Positions 29,655 to 42,122 of a DNA stretch of 64,000 nt are shown piece after piece. The stretch is from Rhodeus uyekii (taxonomy: Eukaryota; Chordata; Actinopteri; Cypriniformes; Acheilognathidae). The notes below the pieces were generated by a model, which was not told the origin of the DNA, did no database searches, and saw nothing but the letters and a program-made list of their open reading frames with translations. The stretch is from positions 1,116,001-1,180,000 of the forward strand of contig JAWRVZ010000112.1 of the NCBI GenBank assembly GCA_037043235.1, read 5' to 3'. A program made the translations under genes and the position numbers. The first letter of the stretch is position 1. Each line of letters begins with the position of its first letter.

Positions 29655-32600
29655 CTAACTGAGGGAGATTGTGCTGAGTTTGAATTCTCCTTTTGCTTCC
29701 TCCATGGCAGCAATCTCTTTAACTGACTTAATCTGTAGCTCTTCTACCTTTCTCTGTTTCTTTTCCTTTTCCATGCATCTGTAGTTGTAATAGCTCATGA
29801 TGAAGAGGAGAATACCGCTGACCAGAATCATCAAACCACAAGCAAAGTACATGTACTTATAGTCCATGAAGCTGTCAATTAGTAAACCTGAGGAAGAAAC
29901 CTGTTAATACAATTCTTGAAGAATATAACATGGAGAGATATAACAGTGAGCACTCACCAGAGATTGGCGGTCCTAACAGGACAGGCCCACACTTTAAAAT
30001 TATAAAAATCCCAACAGCACTGGAGAACTTCTGGGCTCCCACCAAATCCATGAGTACCTCGAAAAGAAGAGCAGACCCCATCCCAAAAGCCATGCCAAAT
30101 AACACAACATACACCACCAGGCCTATGTAACCTGGTAAGAATGGAGCGATCAGCTGGCACAAGCCATTATATATAAGAGCAAAGCTGAAGAAATACTGGA
30201 TCTTGGGCCTGATCCATCTGGTGTTGGCGATCACACCCGTTCCTGGACGTGCAAACATGTCCACTAGAGCAAATATGGAGAGCAGGGATGCTGCATAGTA
30301 TTCGTCTATTCCCTGATGTCTAGCATATGATGCCAGGAAGAGCACTGGAGCGAGAAATCCAAATGACATGATCACATTTCCCACCAAAAAGATCAGGAAG
30401 CCTGTGTGCTTGAAGAGGGATACATCAATGAACTGGTTGAACTTTGCGGCACAGCCTGACTGCTTGGGATCGTCATGTCCAGCAGTCTGAGGGGTGAATT
30501 CCACCATCCCTGTGTCATTTTGATCAGTGGTTTGGCTTTCTGCCGGATTCATTTTTCTCTTGATGGGTCGCATAAGGGATCCAGCTATGCAGCAGTTGAG
30601 CACCACTCCGCCGAGGATGAGGAAACTTCCTCGCCATCCAAAATGGTCAAAGAGAAACTGGTTGAGGGGAGCCAGGGTGGACAGGATGACCGGGCTTCCC
30701 GCCATTGCTAATCCATTTGCTATAGGCCTTTTCACAAGAAAGTATTCTCCGATTATTGTAACAGCTGGTTGCAGGTTAAAAGCTAAGCCAAAGCCTATAA
30801 AACAAAAGCATTTTATGTGCATTGTCGATGAGTTAACATTTAACAAAGTGCAAATTAATATATTAATATTACTCCAATAAAATAACTTGAGTAAACATAC
30901 TTTATTTAGTATCAGAAATAAATGTACTGATCTGTGAGGATTTTAAATACTCCATAATGCTCAAAAAATTATAGTTTTTAGCAAGACTGCATTAAATTGA
31001 TTTTAAAAAATGTGACCGTAAACACATTTCTGATGTTGTAAAAGATTTAAAATAAATGCTGTTTCCACAATTTTTTTTTTACTTTTTCAGCATTGATAAT
31101 AATAATGACAAATGTTTCTTGATTAAATCATGATTGTAATGATGATTTTATCTGAAAATTTTTAACAATGTTTATTTTTTGCATCCAATCTAACATTTGT
31201 CACACCTTCACACCAGACGGACCATTCATTTATTTGAATTCAGTCATGTGTTGAAACATATGACACTTTTTTATAAAAAAAACTTTGTCCCCTGTCTGAT
31301 TTCTTTTTTTTTTTTTTTGCATGTTTGTCCCATTTAAATGTTTCATGTCGCCAAACAAATTTAAATATTGGTCAAAGATAACACAAGTAAATACAAAACA
31401 AAACAAAATACAAAACTACATGACCAAACCCTTGGGATTTCACCGAACAACAGTAAGAGCCATTATCCACTAATAGCAAAAACATGGAACATAGGTGAAC
31501 CTTCCCATGAGTGTCCGGCCGACCAAAAATACCCCAAAAGAGCAGCGACGACTCAAAAGACAAAAGACCCCACAACAACATAAAAAGAACTGCAGGCCTC
31601 ACTTGCCTCAGTTAAGGTCAGTGTTCATAACTCCACCATAACAAATAGACTGAGCAAAAATCTCTTGCATGGTAGTTCCTCGACAAAAACCTTGGCATGT
31701 CTAATTTGTGCCAGAAAACCTCTTGATAATCCCCAAGACTTTTGGGAAAATACTCTGTGGACTGACGAGACAAAAGCTAAACTTTTTGTAAGTTGTGTGT
31801 CCCATTACATCTGGTGTAAAAGTAACTGCATTTCAGAAAAAGAACATCATATCAACAGTAAAATATGGTGGTGGTAGTGTGATGGTCTGGGGCTACTTTG
31901 CTGTTTCTGGACCTGGAAGACTTGCTGTGATAAGTGGAACCATGAATTCTGCTGTCCACCAATAAATCCTGGAGAATGTCTGGCCATCTGTTCGTGATCT
32001 CAAGCTGAAGCAAACTTGTGTTCTGCTACAGGACAATGATCCAAAACACACAAGCAAGTCCACCTCTGAATGGTTGAAGAAAAACTAAATGAAGACTTTG
32101 GAGTGGTCTAGTCAAAGTCCTCATCTGAATCCTATTGAGATGCTGTGACATGACCTTAAAAAGGCAGTTCATCCTTCAAAACCATCCAATGTGGCTGAAT
32201 TCCAACAATTCCTCCACAACACTTTAAAAGACTCATTGCAAGTTATTGCAAATGATTGACTGAAGTTGTTGCTGCTAAGGGTGGCCCAACTGGTTATTAG
32301 GTTTAGAGGCAAGCACTTTTTAACAGGGTTGGATCTTGTTTTCCCTTGATACTAAAAACCTACATTTAAAAAGTGTATTTTGTGTTTACATGTGTTATCT
32401 TTGACTAATAATTCAATTAGTTTGATGATCTGAAACATTTAAATGTGTCAAACATGCAAAAAAATAAGAAATCAGGAAGCGGGCAAACATCTCGGTTACG
32501 CTTGTAACCTTTGATCCCTGAATAGGAAACAAGACACTGTGTCAAAGCGCTATGGTACAAAACGTGTCTGTGTGATTGCATCATGAAAAAATATGCAATC

Positions 32601-35600
32601 CAGCCAATCATATGAGAAGACGCCAGAGGCGGGTAATGTCACAAAGAAGGAATCTTTGTCTAATCTTTGGCAAACTATAAAGTAGAAGCTGGAAAACCCT
32701 GACTCTCTGTCTGGGAGGGGAATACGTTACATGGCCCCTTTCCCCAGCAGTGTCTCTACTTCTAGTTACACAACCAGAGCCTGGTCGGCAGCAACCAGAG
32801 GGAGTAGTACCCCCATGAACCTAGGCGGTGGACCTCTGAACTGATTGGTGTAACCTTTTTGAATGTTGTGCAGGATCCATTGACAAATATTTGAAAGAAG
32901 TCTTTACGCTCTCCAAGAATTCTACTAGGGCAGTGGTCCCCAACCTTTTTTGCGCCGCGGACCGGACAGTGTGTGTTCATTTTTACGATACGATACTCAG
33001 CTCAACCTCTGACGGGGAGGGGGGGGGGGGGGGTGGAGCGATACTCAGCTCACCTCCTCACCACCAAAGCTACAGCGCCGCAGCTGCTCCTATGCGTAAA
33101 TTGAAACTGATTTAATTTTCTTGGGCGGGCCGATACCATTTGATCCGCGAACCGGTACCGGGAGTTGGGGAGCACTGTACTAGGGGATCTAGTCTCTCAA
33201 GACTAGCTTCTGCTGTTACCTGAGCGATCAGCTCGTGCCCCTGAAATGGCAAACTGGCAGGGAACAATGGAACTGAAGCCCTCCTCAGAGGGATTTAGCG
33301 TCCCGGTGCACCCTTGCCCCTGTAGGATATGGACGGTGCTCATGAATGATCGATCAGATTTATTCTTTGATTGAAAAATGATTCGACAGGATCGGCTCCA
33401 GCCCATCTGTGAAACTGACAGCTTAACGCCTGAGTAACACAAGCCATCCCTCCGTTACTCTCTCCCTCTTCTGCATTTCAAAGGATGCCATCGTAAAACG
33501 GCCCCCACCTCTGAAGACCCAGAGAAACTCATTTACACTTTAAAACCCAGACACATGCCAGAGCACACAAGAACAGGCCATGTGACTTTATTCGCTTTAT
33601 TTTCCATTTTTAGATGTGTTGTGTTTTACCTATATCTATGCATGCTTTTTGTTATGACCATTTTAGGTGTGTGTGTAGTTTAGTGGCTTATAATCAGTAA
33701 TTACCTATACGCAACCATGCCAATCTTTACCTTACCTTCATGTTAAGAGTTAATATAGCCATGAATGGTCTTGAAATCTTTGTCTTTCAATTTGCAGACT
33801 GTCTAGGTTTGTTTCACTGTGCTAGGATGCATCAGACTCTTTCTAATGCTAATCACATCAGACTAAAGACAAAGGGAAGTTTGATCATAAAACGATTCAC
33901 GCACACACAGATCTGCACCATTTCCCTTAGTCTTAGACTCGCTACTCCCCAGTGGAGACTGCTCCCATTTGTCTAAAGCTTGTGGCACCAGGACCTCTTT
34001 CCCACAGCCAACTTGGTGAAAATGACGATCCCCTGACCTTTGGGGAGGAGTCTGGGTGTTCTGTCTGAGGAACGGGTTTTCTGGTGCCGTTCCTGCTCGC
34101 AGTGCAAACAGCCAGCTCCCTTGAACTGTGAGTCCTCGGCTTCCAAAAAAACAACACAAAGCAAATGTGTATCCCCATCCGTGATGTAGTTCGAGCAGGG
34201 ATGAACTCATGGCTTGAATTGCTCTTGACTCGCCATTATTCTCACACTTTGTCTTAAATGACTTGTTGGTAGACAAACAACAGTAAGACAGACAAGATCA
34301 CTTAAAGTGCATCTGAAGACACAGAAGATACCAGCTGTGTGGTGTGGCATGCATTTATAGATTCCTGGTTTGTGACGTCACCCGCCTTTGACGTCGTCTC
34401 ACATGATTGATTGGATTGCATATGTGCTTCATGACGGAACAACTCAGACACGTTCCCATCCCTTGAAAGGGAACTATTTTTCACACCACTGTGTGTAACT
34501 CTGTTTCAACGATAGCTCCTCTTATCGCCTTTGTTACCATTTGGAATAACTATTAGATGCCACTATTTGCACTTGACCCTCATCTTCATCTTCTACATCA
34601 ACCTGTCTTTTCCTTTGATAATAACATTATTTTGCTGCAATTTTACATTTGTCACTGCTGCAATCGGAAAAATTCACTAATGAATCACATAATGTGATTT
34701 GTAAACCAGTTGCATACAGTTCATTGAAAATAATAGATTCATAAGAATGATTTGCTCACAAATCATACATTGCTATTGGGTCTTGAATCAGGTTTCAGTT
34801 TCTCAACTTCAAAATAACAAGGAATAGCGTTTTCTCAATTTTAGTGAAGTAAAAAGTCAGCGCTTGCATATAGAGCTTGTTTTTATCCCAGAATATTAGT
34901 TTAAACAGACAGCTTTGACCTTGACTTTGTAATCTTTGATCATTCACATGCAGTACACTGATGCTGACCATTTATATTGAAGCAAGCTTTTACTAGCAGA
35001 AGAAGAAGGGAAATTAAGACAATCTATATGTGTTGTGGACCACTTTGTCATCATTTCTAAGAATTTGGCTATTTCTGTGATTAACATTAAAATATGTACC
35101 TCCAATGATTCCCACGAATAAATACAACTGCAAAATGGAAGTGCCAAAAGACGCCGTTACCATACCAATCCCAACCATTAGACCACCAACAATCACCACT
35201 GGGCGACTGCCATAGCGGTTGACCAAAATACTGCTCACTAGACCTGCAAGATAAGAGAAAAAGATGATGTAATGCTCATATAAGGTGTCATGAACTGGAA
35301 AGTGATACTACAACCTTGACCACTAAATTTGTTATACAAAAGGTAAAGAACACAGCTCTGACTTTTTGTTCAACAATAGGGACAAAGTAATCTTTGATTT
35401 GGGGGCATCATGTTATTTAGTTACTTCTAGCACACACTGAACTGCTCTTCAGTGTTTGTTGGAGTGGGCAATGGTAAGCGATGTTGCGAAATTGACTCGA
35501 ATGCATAATCAGTGTTGGGAAAACGCATTACAAGTAACTGGAGTAAGGTAATCAGATTACTTTTTCAAGTGACTAGTAAAGTGACACATTACTTTTAAAT

Positions 35601-38600
35601 TTACAACAAAATATCTGAGTAACTTTTAGAAAACACAAGTTACTTTGTTTCCCCATTTACTAACTGACAGATTAATTAACAAGAGGGTTATTGCAGTTCT
35701 GGACTGAATGTGAGCATTCATTTACTGACCAATTTTAATTGACCAACATTTTGCAGCTGACCTACAGTTCAAAAATACAAAAATTACTTCACTTTTTATT
35801 AGTAAGTAAGTGTTAATCTTTTTTTTTCTCCTGCATAATATTCTACAGTTATCCAGAATTACAGCACAGCTGAAGGTTTGTTTGAGCTGCGGCTTCTATT
35901 TGACATGTGTGAATTAGCATTTCCTTAAGCCAATTCCTTCCATTTTGGTGTGAAAGGGCCTTTACATTTGCCCCAAAATATTACTTTTTTGTTATAAAAG
36001 AAAGAAGAAGCTCAGCCCAGAAAAATTAATGCAAAAGTAACATAATGCATTACATTTCTTAAAAATTAACAAAGAAATGCAATTACAGTGGAGTTCACTT
36101 ATCTCGACTCACGGTTAACTCGCCAATACTATTATGTCAACGTTTTTGAAGTGGAACCGCCATACTCCCTATTTGTCTTAGTATTTTCGATTCTTTAATG
36201 TCGATTCGTCAATGTCGCCGAAATCTAATATCAACAAATTCGCCACTTCACATAGTTATTTTGTGACTAATTTGCGTATCTAGTTCACTGCGCATGCGCT
36301 GAGTTTGCGTTGCACGTGGATTGCGGTCCGCTCACGGTTCACTCCCTGTTGTTGATCTCGTCTGAGGGATAACACGCTGTAGCATCCCGCACGTTTTTTG
36401 TGATTTTGTGAGCAATCTTTGTGTTTGCATTGTTGGAGAATATAATTAAAGGTTTGTATCAAGAATCGAAGGTGTTTTTTATTGTGGTGGTTTTCAGAAG
36501 CCTTTCGTTGTTAGCAAACACAGTACAGTGTATGTACATTTTTTTAGATGAATGCTGATCGCTTCATCAAACAAATCGTGGCAACACTCAGGGGCGTCAC
36601 TAGGCCCTTTTTAGGGGGGCTTCAGCCCCCCTAAACTTCTGCCCAGCCCCCCTAAAAAATATATTTGATAAATTTTTGATCGCTTCAGTCCCCTTTAAAT
36701 AAACTCATTTGAAATGGCGGCAAGCTGCGTCAAGTTTCGGCTCCTCCCCTTATCTGAGTCTGCTTGGTTTTAGCGCATTTTTCAATCTGCAGGGGCGCCG
36801 AGCAGAGTGAACATCAAGGTGTGTGTCGTGTGTGCGTGCATTTATTGATAGATTGCTAATGCTATGATATTACACCTGTATCGGTGCAGTTTTTTGTCAT
36901 AAATGCATTGCAGTTTACATAATGTAATCATGGAATAGTGCAGGGGTGGCCAACCCGCGGCTCGCGAGCCGCATGCGGCTCTTTGACTGCTCTTGACTTT
37001 TGCGGCTCTCATCCGGCCCGCGGAGACCTTTTTGTCTACGGAAAAAATACCATAAATTTACATGTATCCTGCCAAGATCAGCCGCCGCTCACGTGGACAT
37101 GATGTTTTACCGAATTCAAATAGAGGCGCGCAGAAGCGCGTTCCCTTTCGAGAGTGGGAACGAGATGTTTAATGAAATGCATTTGGGAACTCCTCCCCTT
37201 CACGTCATTTCTGAAACCTTATGGATAACAGCAGTTGACAACTGGCCAATCGTAGCGCGATGCAGATCTGGCTGCCAGACGGTATAAATATCATTTCCTT
37301 CATACTTCTCTAAACGGAATATGATAAAATAACAGAGGTTACGATAGTAACCGGAGACGTTTTCCAACCGATCACTACATTACCAAACCGTTGCTTTTTA
37401 TACTTTCGGTCACTGTCAATGAGATGATATACCGTTTTTTCCCGCATATATAATTCACAGACGCATTCTCTCTGTATGCTCGTATAGCTCCCGGGTGTCA
37501 TAAGTAAAATGTATAAAGTTTTTATTTATAAACATATAAAATGTGTGATATATGTGCGAGACCTTTCTAATGTCAAAACCCCGTCAACAAATGCGAATTC
37601 AACTTTTTATGCGGCTCTCCGCAGTCATGAGCTTTATTTTGTGGCTCATGCTGAACAGGTTGGCCACCCCTGGAATAGTGGATTGCAGTAAGGTTAGTAG
37701 CATACCACCCTACCCTAATAGTCAAATAATATTTTTTTAATCATACCCTTATTGGGGGCTGAGCCCCCCTAAAATCAAAATCCTAGAATCGCCCCTGGCA
37801 ACACTGTTGCGTAAAAAGACACCAAAAACTAGAGCATGTACATTCTCTTTTAATAACTCACATCATGTACATCAATACATTTTCATTTTTCTTTCTTGCG
37901 AGGGTTGTTGTCTTTGGCGCTCTGACAGCTGACAGCTGGCGCTTCACTTCAACTATCACTCTGATAGGCTGTCTGACCTGTCCAAGAAGACGTGATTGGC
38001 TGTGCTGCCATGAGGGCGGGCTCTTCTCGTGTCGGAAGAGATGCTTCTTAAAGGGAGAGAAGTACACGCTCCCAGCGCAGCGGGAGAGACTGCTTTCCTG
38101 TTCTGATTTTGACTTGTGTTTGTTTTTTTATTGTGTGAATTTCGCGCACAAGCACTGTGTACCGAGCCTGAACAGTTATGGATAATTGAAGTCATGTGAG
38201 CAACATTTGAAATTTGAAATGTGATCTCTATGGGTGTGGGTTATGCCAACGATTTTTTACACAAAACCCTAAACCCACTGGCTTATCTGCGTGTGGATTA
38301 TCTGCATCTGCGGGTTATATGTGGGAAAATATATGTTAATATATGTAATATATGATATACGGGTTATCTCACGAAACAGTTATCTCTATGCTTTTTTGCA
38401 ACCACCGAGGCCGTCGACATAAACAAACTCCCCTGTAGTTACTTTTTAAGGGAGTAATGCAATATTGTAATGCATTACTTTCCAAAATTACTTTCCCCAA
38501 CATTGCATGTATATCATTTTGCCACCTAATCATCTATACAAAGTTGAGTAATATGCTTTCAGACCTCCTGCATACATGGTAGCCAGCATGATGGAGGAGA

Positions 38601-38781
38601 CCCAGGCTGTTTCACTGTAAGAGATGGAGAAATACTCCTGGATTTCTGTGAAGTAGATGGTGAGAGACTTGGGGAAGGCGAAAGAGAATCCGATGGATAT
38701 AAAGGATCCAAACACCACGACCCATCCCCAGCCACCATCGGGAGGGGTATAGCCCAGATTTGTGCCAGCTGATGGGGGCAT
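29655..38781 (-). CDS. SLC16 monocarboxylate transporter (MCT), intact copy
   Basis: Proton-linked carrier of lactate, pyruvate and related monocarboxylates across the plasma membrane. Four coding exons on the - strand: 38781-38565, 35243-35100, 30794-29958, 29887-29655, joined at GT/AG sites into 1,431 bp (476 aa plus stop), the usual MCT length. Seen: the MCT signature PPDGGWGW in the N-terminal region, then multiple hydrophobic helices; LAFNLQPAVTIIGEYF; the TM8 Asp/Arg pair in ALVDMFARPGTG; and a short charged C-terminal tail ending STISLS. It resembles the MCT1/2/4 group, but the exact paralogue cannot be settled by eye. In a late helix this copy reads VGIFIILKCGPVLL, whereas the dead copy reads VGLVAIIECGPVLL. 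A 5' UTR exon appears to lie at about 39,049-39,150, and a polyadenylation signal (inverted) at 29,566-29,571. Introns 1 and 2 are filled by transposons. Confidence 0.88.
31288..32486 (+). mobile_element. Tc1-like transposon relic (left duplicon)
   Basis: Terminal inverted repeats of about 100 bp carry the words GCATGTTTG and CATTTAAATGTTTCA at the left and their inverse at the right. The + strand interior contains decayed Tc1 transposase, with pieces corresponding to NPQDFWENTLWTDETKAKLF, VWGYFAVSG and QDNDPKHTSK, split by stops and frameshifts. It sits in transporter intron 2. The same relic is at 49,243-51,777. Confidence 0.85.
32487..34490 (-). mobile_element. Internally deleted DIRS relic (left duplicon)
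   Basis: The left terminus (ACACTGTGTCAAAGCGCTATG) and right terminus (CCCTTGAAAGGGAAC) resemble those of the DIRS element at 54-59 kb. Interior pieces match its reverse-transcriptase N-terminal region (around 32,720-32,930, CCAGAGCCTGGTCGG) and gag 5' region (around 34,080-34,260). Most coding sequence is deleted. The same relic is at 51,778-53,060, so it predates the duplication. Confidence 0.75.
32931..33177. mobile_element. Non-autonomous hAT element (left duplicon)
   Basis: The ends CAGTGGTCCCCAACC and ...GTTGGGGAGCACTG are inverted, with an 8-bp target duplication TACTAGGG at 32,923-32,930 and 33,178-33,185. It is inserted inside the DIRS relic. The orthologous insertion is at 52,220-52,481. 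Confidence 0.9.
36589..37797. mobile_element. hAT element nested in pogo-like element
   Basis: The ends CAGGGGCGTCACTAGG and inverted ...CTAGAATCGCCCCTG are flanked by an exact 8-bp duplication GCAACACT (36,581-36,588 and 37,798-37,805). It contains a further hAT at 36,941-37,672. Confidence 0.9.
36941..37672. mobile_element. Innermost hAT element
   Basis: The ends CAGGGGTGGCCAACCCG and inverted ...CAGGTTGGCCACCCCTG are flanked by an exact 8-bp duplication GAATAGTG (36,933-36,940 and 37,673-37,680). No transposase gene was recognised. Confidence 0.92.
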
Positions 38782-39048
38782 GTTTTGTTTTTAATTCCGC
38801 TCTAAAAACACAATAATAGTAATAATAATAAAGATTATATATATTATTTCATAATATTCTTCATTAAAAGATCATTGCTCTACATTCACTGCAGAAATCC
38901 TTCAGAAACGTTCATGCTGACTGATAAATATTTGTACACATTTAATTCCAAAATAACTTGATTCATTTATTGATATCTACATTTCCACAAACTAAAAAAG
39001 GGATTTAAATGCCTGTAATATATAACACACAAAATTAGTGCCCTTACC

Positions 39049-39150
39049 TCTCTCTTTGAGTACAATGAGCTTCCAGATGTCAATGTTCAACTTGTCCTGC
39101 TTTCCTCTTCTTTTTTCTTATGATGTGTCTTTTTTGTGGTTCTCTGTATC
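39049..39150 (-). other. Probable 5' UTR exon of the transporter
   Basis: On the - strand a GAG|GTAAGG donor lies at 39,048/39,047, and the exon carrying the ATG starts after a TTTTTAG acceptor at 38,802. This matches a leader exon followed by an intron. The donor is conserved in the right duplicon near 60,290. The upstream limit of this exon is a guess. Confidence 0.45.
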
Positions 39151-40425
39151 ACGTGAAATGCCTTGCCCCTTTTTTTAAATGAGAGAGAAACACTGAAAGT
39201 GTTATTATATTTCTGAAATTTGACCAAATGGCAGAATTCCTGTTTGTATTATTGGCATGGTCAAATGCGAATAAAATATTAGTGGAATTTTAGTTTTAGA
39301 TTTACACACAGATACATACAAACAATTAAAAGTTCAATTAAACTAAATTTAAAAGTAAAATAACATTTTTATATTCAATTATAAAATTAATTGATTGATT
39401 AATTAATTGAATGATGAATAATATTAAAATAATACTTTTTATTTTAAATTCAGATCTCATTTTAATTTCAATTTTAATTTGTTTCTCAAAATTTAGTAAT
39501 TTTGCAATTGTTCTATAAAGTATAAATGTGTGGATAGTATGAATGAAATTCGGATGTCCAAAATCAGCAACTCTGTTACTGCCGCGTGACCTGTTGGTTT
39601 AAATTTTATCACGTCAGTGCCATTTATAAAATCTCCTCTTCTGACCTGATGAGAAATTTAAGTATCCAACGAATGTAGACTTCAGAATCTCAGCAGCAGT
39701 AGTCATAAATGAGGACTTTACGCCAACTTTTTTTATACATTCAGTATAACTTTTAGTTATATAGCACATTTTAAAATGATTTTTATTGCACCACAATAAA
39801 AAGTGCCTGATGAGATCAGTTTAGAAAGAAAAGTTTCCCAATCTCTCAGTTAAAAAGATGTGTTTTCATCTATGACTGTCAAGCCTGCCAATTTCAAAAA
39901 GGAGGGCTGTGCCACAATTTTGGATCAACTACTGAGACAGCCTTTAAATTCTTCTTGGATTGAAGAACAGCCAAGAACATTTTGTTCGTCAATCTCAGTG
40001 TTCTCACTGATGTGTAACCTAAAACGTTATGAAGAGCTTTAAAACAATCTTGAAAACAATCTATACTAAACTGGCAACCAATGGAGAGAGGACAGAACCA
40101 GAGTAATGTTGTCCTATTTTGCATTTTGTACAAGCTGCAGTAGTCCAGTCTATAAAAGATAGACTGAAAGTCAATAAAATAAAATTCATTGATCTTTTGA
40201 CATGCAAGAAATCATTGTACTATTAAAAAAATCTAAGTTTTAGAACTCAAAACTTTGTCATTAGGCCAAAAACAGCTTTCATTGAAATCAGGCTCCACCA
40301 CATTTTGATGTGATCGTCTCGAGAGACCAACTCTTCAGAATCAGATCAGCGCCTACTTTTGCATTATTGTATCTTTGACCCTGCCCACTGGATATATAAT
40401 TGTTCTCATTAGGAACAGTACTAAT

Positions 40426-41041
40426 CTGGCAGTCTGTCAGAAATCTTGGAGTGAACTTTGAGGACCAGCTGACCTTCAAAGATCATATCGCCAAGACAGC
40501 TCGATCATGCAGGTTTGCACTGCACAACATCAGGAGGATCAGGCCATTTCTAACTGAGCAAGCTACACAACTTCTGGTGCAGGTCATGGTCATTTCCAGA
40601 CTGGACTACTGCAAAGCTCTTTTGGTTGGACTTCCTGTAAGTACGATCGAACCCCCAAACGCCACAGCTCGTTTGGTCTTCAACCAACCCAAAAAGACTC
40701 ATGTCACACCACTCTTCATCTCACTACACTGGCTCCCACTTGCAGCACACATCAAATTCAAAGCACTGAATCTTGCATACAGAACTTCCACAAACTCAGC
40801 TCCTTCATACTTCCACTCACTCCTACAAATCTACACACCTACCAGAATCCTTCGATCGATCAATGAGTGATCTTTTCTTTCTCTATTCCCCATGCTTGTA
40901 CTACTTGTGTATAGAATGTTCGAAACTTTGTATTGTAAGCACTCTTATGTATTTTTGTATCCTCAGGACAAATCGCTTCTATACTCCTCAAACTGTAACT
41001 CACTTTGGACAAAAGAATCTGATAAAAGAATAAATGTAAAT
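40426..41041 (+). mobile_element. 5'-truncated L2-type LINE, copy-specific insertion
   Basis: The + strand encodes the distal reverse-transcriptase region (LLVQVMVISRLDYCKALL, ARLVFNQPKKTHVTPLF, SLHWLPLAAHIKFKAL). It ends in an L2-style tail with TTTGGACAAAAG and (AAATGTAAAT). The flanking duplication GTACTAAT occurs at 40,418-40,425 and 41,042-41,049. The right duplicon has the empty site CAGTACTAATAGACAAAC near 61,488. Confidence 0.9.
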
Positions 41042-41218
41042 GTACTAATAAACAAACCCATGGATAGAAGCAGGTCAACAGTGTGACTGTGCCTGTGTTT
41101 AGCAGCACAAACTGACTGTGTCCAGTTAAAAGAGTCAACAAGGTCAGAGAACTAACTTTACAATGATTTAGACAGACAGCATACATGAATCTCAAAGTCC
41201 TAGATGATTAAAATATGA

Positions 41219-41519
41219 TCAGTGGTTCGGAAAAAAAGAAACAGAATCAGAAAAATCCTGAATAAAGTCTTCATTATATTTAGGAGGGCGGTAAATCAGA
41301 GCACAATGAACAGTGTAAGTCAGTTCCTTTTTAACCAGCTGTAATTCAAAACTTGAGGATTTCTCCATTGATAGTGTAGGGGATTTACAGTTAAGACCAG
41401 AGGACCAGATATGTTGAAAGAAGACCATGAGTCAGAAGTGCAGTCAATAGAAGAAATTTTAGTGAAGTTTAGTTTGCAGTTTAATCAGCAGAAGCCAGCT
41501 TCAGGTCTCACAAGGAGTT
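41219..41519 (-). mobile_element. L2-type LINE endonuclease fragment
   Basis: The - strand encodes HCALIYRPPKYNEDFIQDFS, an endonuclease-domain motif of L2-type LINEs. The fragment stops abruptly at 41,519, where an LTR-like sequence begins. Its upstream half (41,372-41,516) has an inverted copy at 45,083-45,222. Confidence 0.7.
41372..41516 (+). repeat. Inverted repeat, left arm
   Basis: A stretch of about 145 bp, roughly 85-90% identical to the reverse complement of 45,083-45,222, with shared words such as GTAGGGGATTTACAGTTAAG and CAGCTTCAGGTCTCACAAGG. Both arms look like LINE endonuclease sequence in opposite orientation. Confidence 0.8.
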
Positions 41520-42122
41520 TGTAGGCCACCCCACATACAATAACATTGTTACTGCAATTATACTCTAACAGAGGGTACTAACTACGTCAAAGATGACGGT
41601 TAAATGATTCTGATTGGCTAAGAAAGATAAACAAAACTAGTAATTTTCCACACAAGAGCAGACAGTCTGAAGCACATCTTCGTTGATCACATGGTTGACG
41701 GGTTCGTGACATGGCTTGTCGAGAACAACAAGTTTTCTGGTGCCAGCTAATCAAATCACCAATACAGACCATATTAACACACACACACATACAGCTTCTC
41801 CAAGACTGAACTCGGCTCAGGCTCCAACTCTCAACAGAAACAGTACCCAAAACATTCTGATAACATTCTCTATCTGTTGAGAAGTGCTGACAATATTAAT
41901 CCTTACTCTATGGAAAACTACAGAAAAGTAAAGAAAGGTTTTTAACTAATAAAAAGCCTAACTTGATTATAAATCACTCTTTACAACTCATTCAAATAAG
42001 AAAAAGGAAAAAGAACATGAAAAATAAGACAAAGAAAATAATATAGGTATAAATAGGAAAAATGAAATTATATATATATAATGTAAATAGAAGAGACAAG
42101 AGATTTTGATTATCCGCCTTCA
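41520..42122 (-). mobile_element. LTR-like sequence (3' LTR candidate)
   Basis: On the - strand a polypurine tract AAAAGAGGGG (42,123-42,134) is followed by a segment starting TGAAGG and ending CCTACA, nearly inverted termini of the TG...CA kind. It lies downstream of the decayed glycoprotein gene and borders a LINE fragment cleanly at 41,519. No partner LTR was found on the other side, so the call is tentative. Confidence 0.5.

Larger units (their letters stand above)
36086..38435. mobile_element. pogo/Tigger-like element containing nested hATs
   Basis: The ends CAGTGGAGTTCACTTATCTC and inverted ...AAACAAACTCCCCTG are flanked by TA. The right duplicon has the unoccupied site GCAATTAGTTACTTTTTAAG at 59,663, proving insertion after the duplication. 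About half the length is the nested hAT at 36,589-37,797. No transposase frame is visible. Confidence 0.88.
35510..38505. mobile_element. hAT-type CAGTGTTGGG MITE, split by nested insertions (left)
   Basis: Outer ends CAGTGTTGGGAAAACGCATTA and ...CTTTCCCCAACATTG enclose AT-rich sequence with GTAATGCATTAC words. This family is frequent in fish. Here a 2.35-kb pogo-like element (36,086-38,435) splits it. The counterpart at 54,106-59,739 is split at a different place by a DIRS element. The target duplication is not clear. Confidence 0.7.
29455..41172. repeat. Segmental duplication, left copy
   Basis: This block is colinear, in the same orientation, with 47,090-61,612. Matching landmarks in order are transporter exon 4, exon 3, Tc1 relic, DIRS relic with hAT, exon 2, CAGTGTTGGG MITE, exon 1, 5' UTR exon, and unique flank down to AAAGAGTCAACAAGGTCAG (41,130 and 61,569). 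The length difference is due to copy-specific insertions and deletions. Confidence 0.92.
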
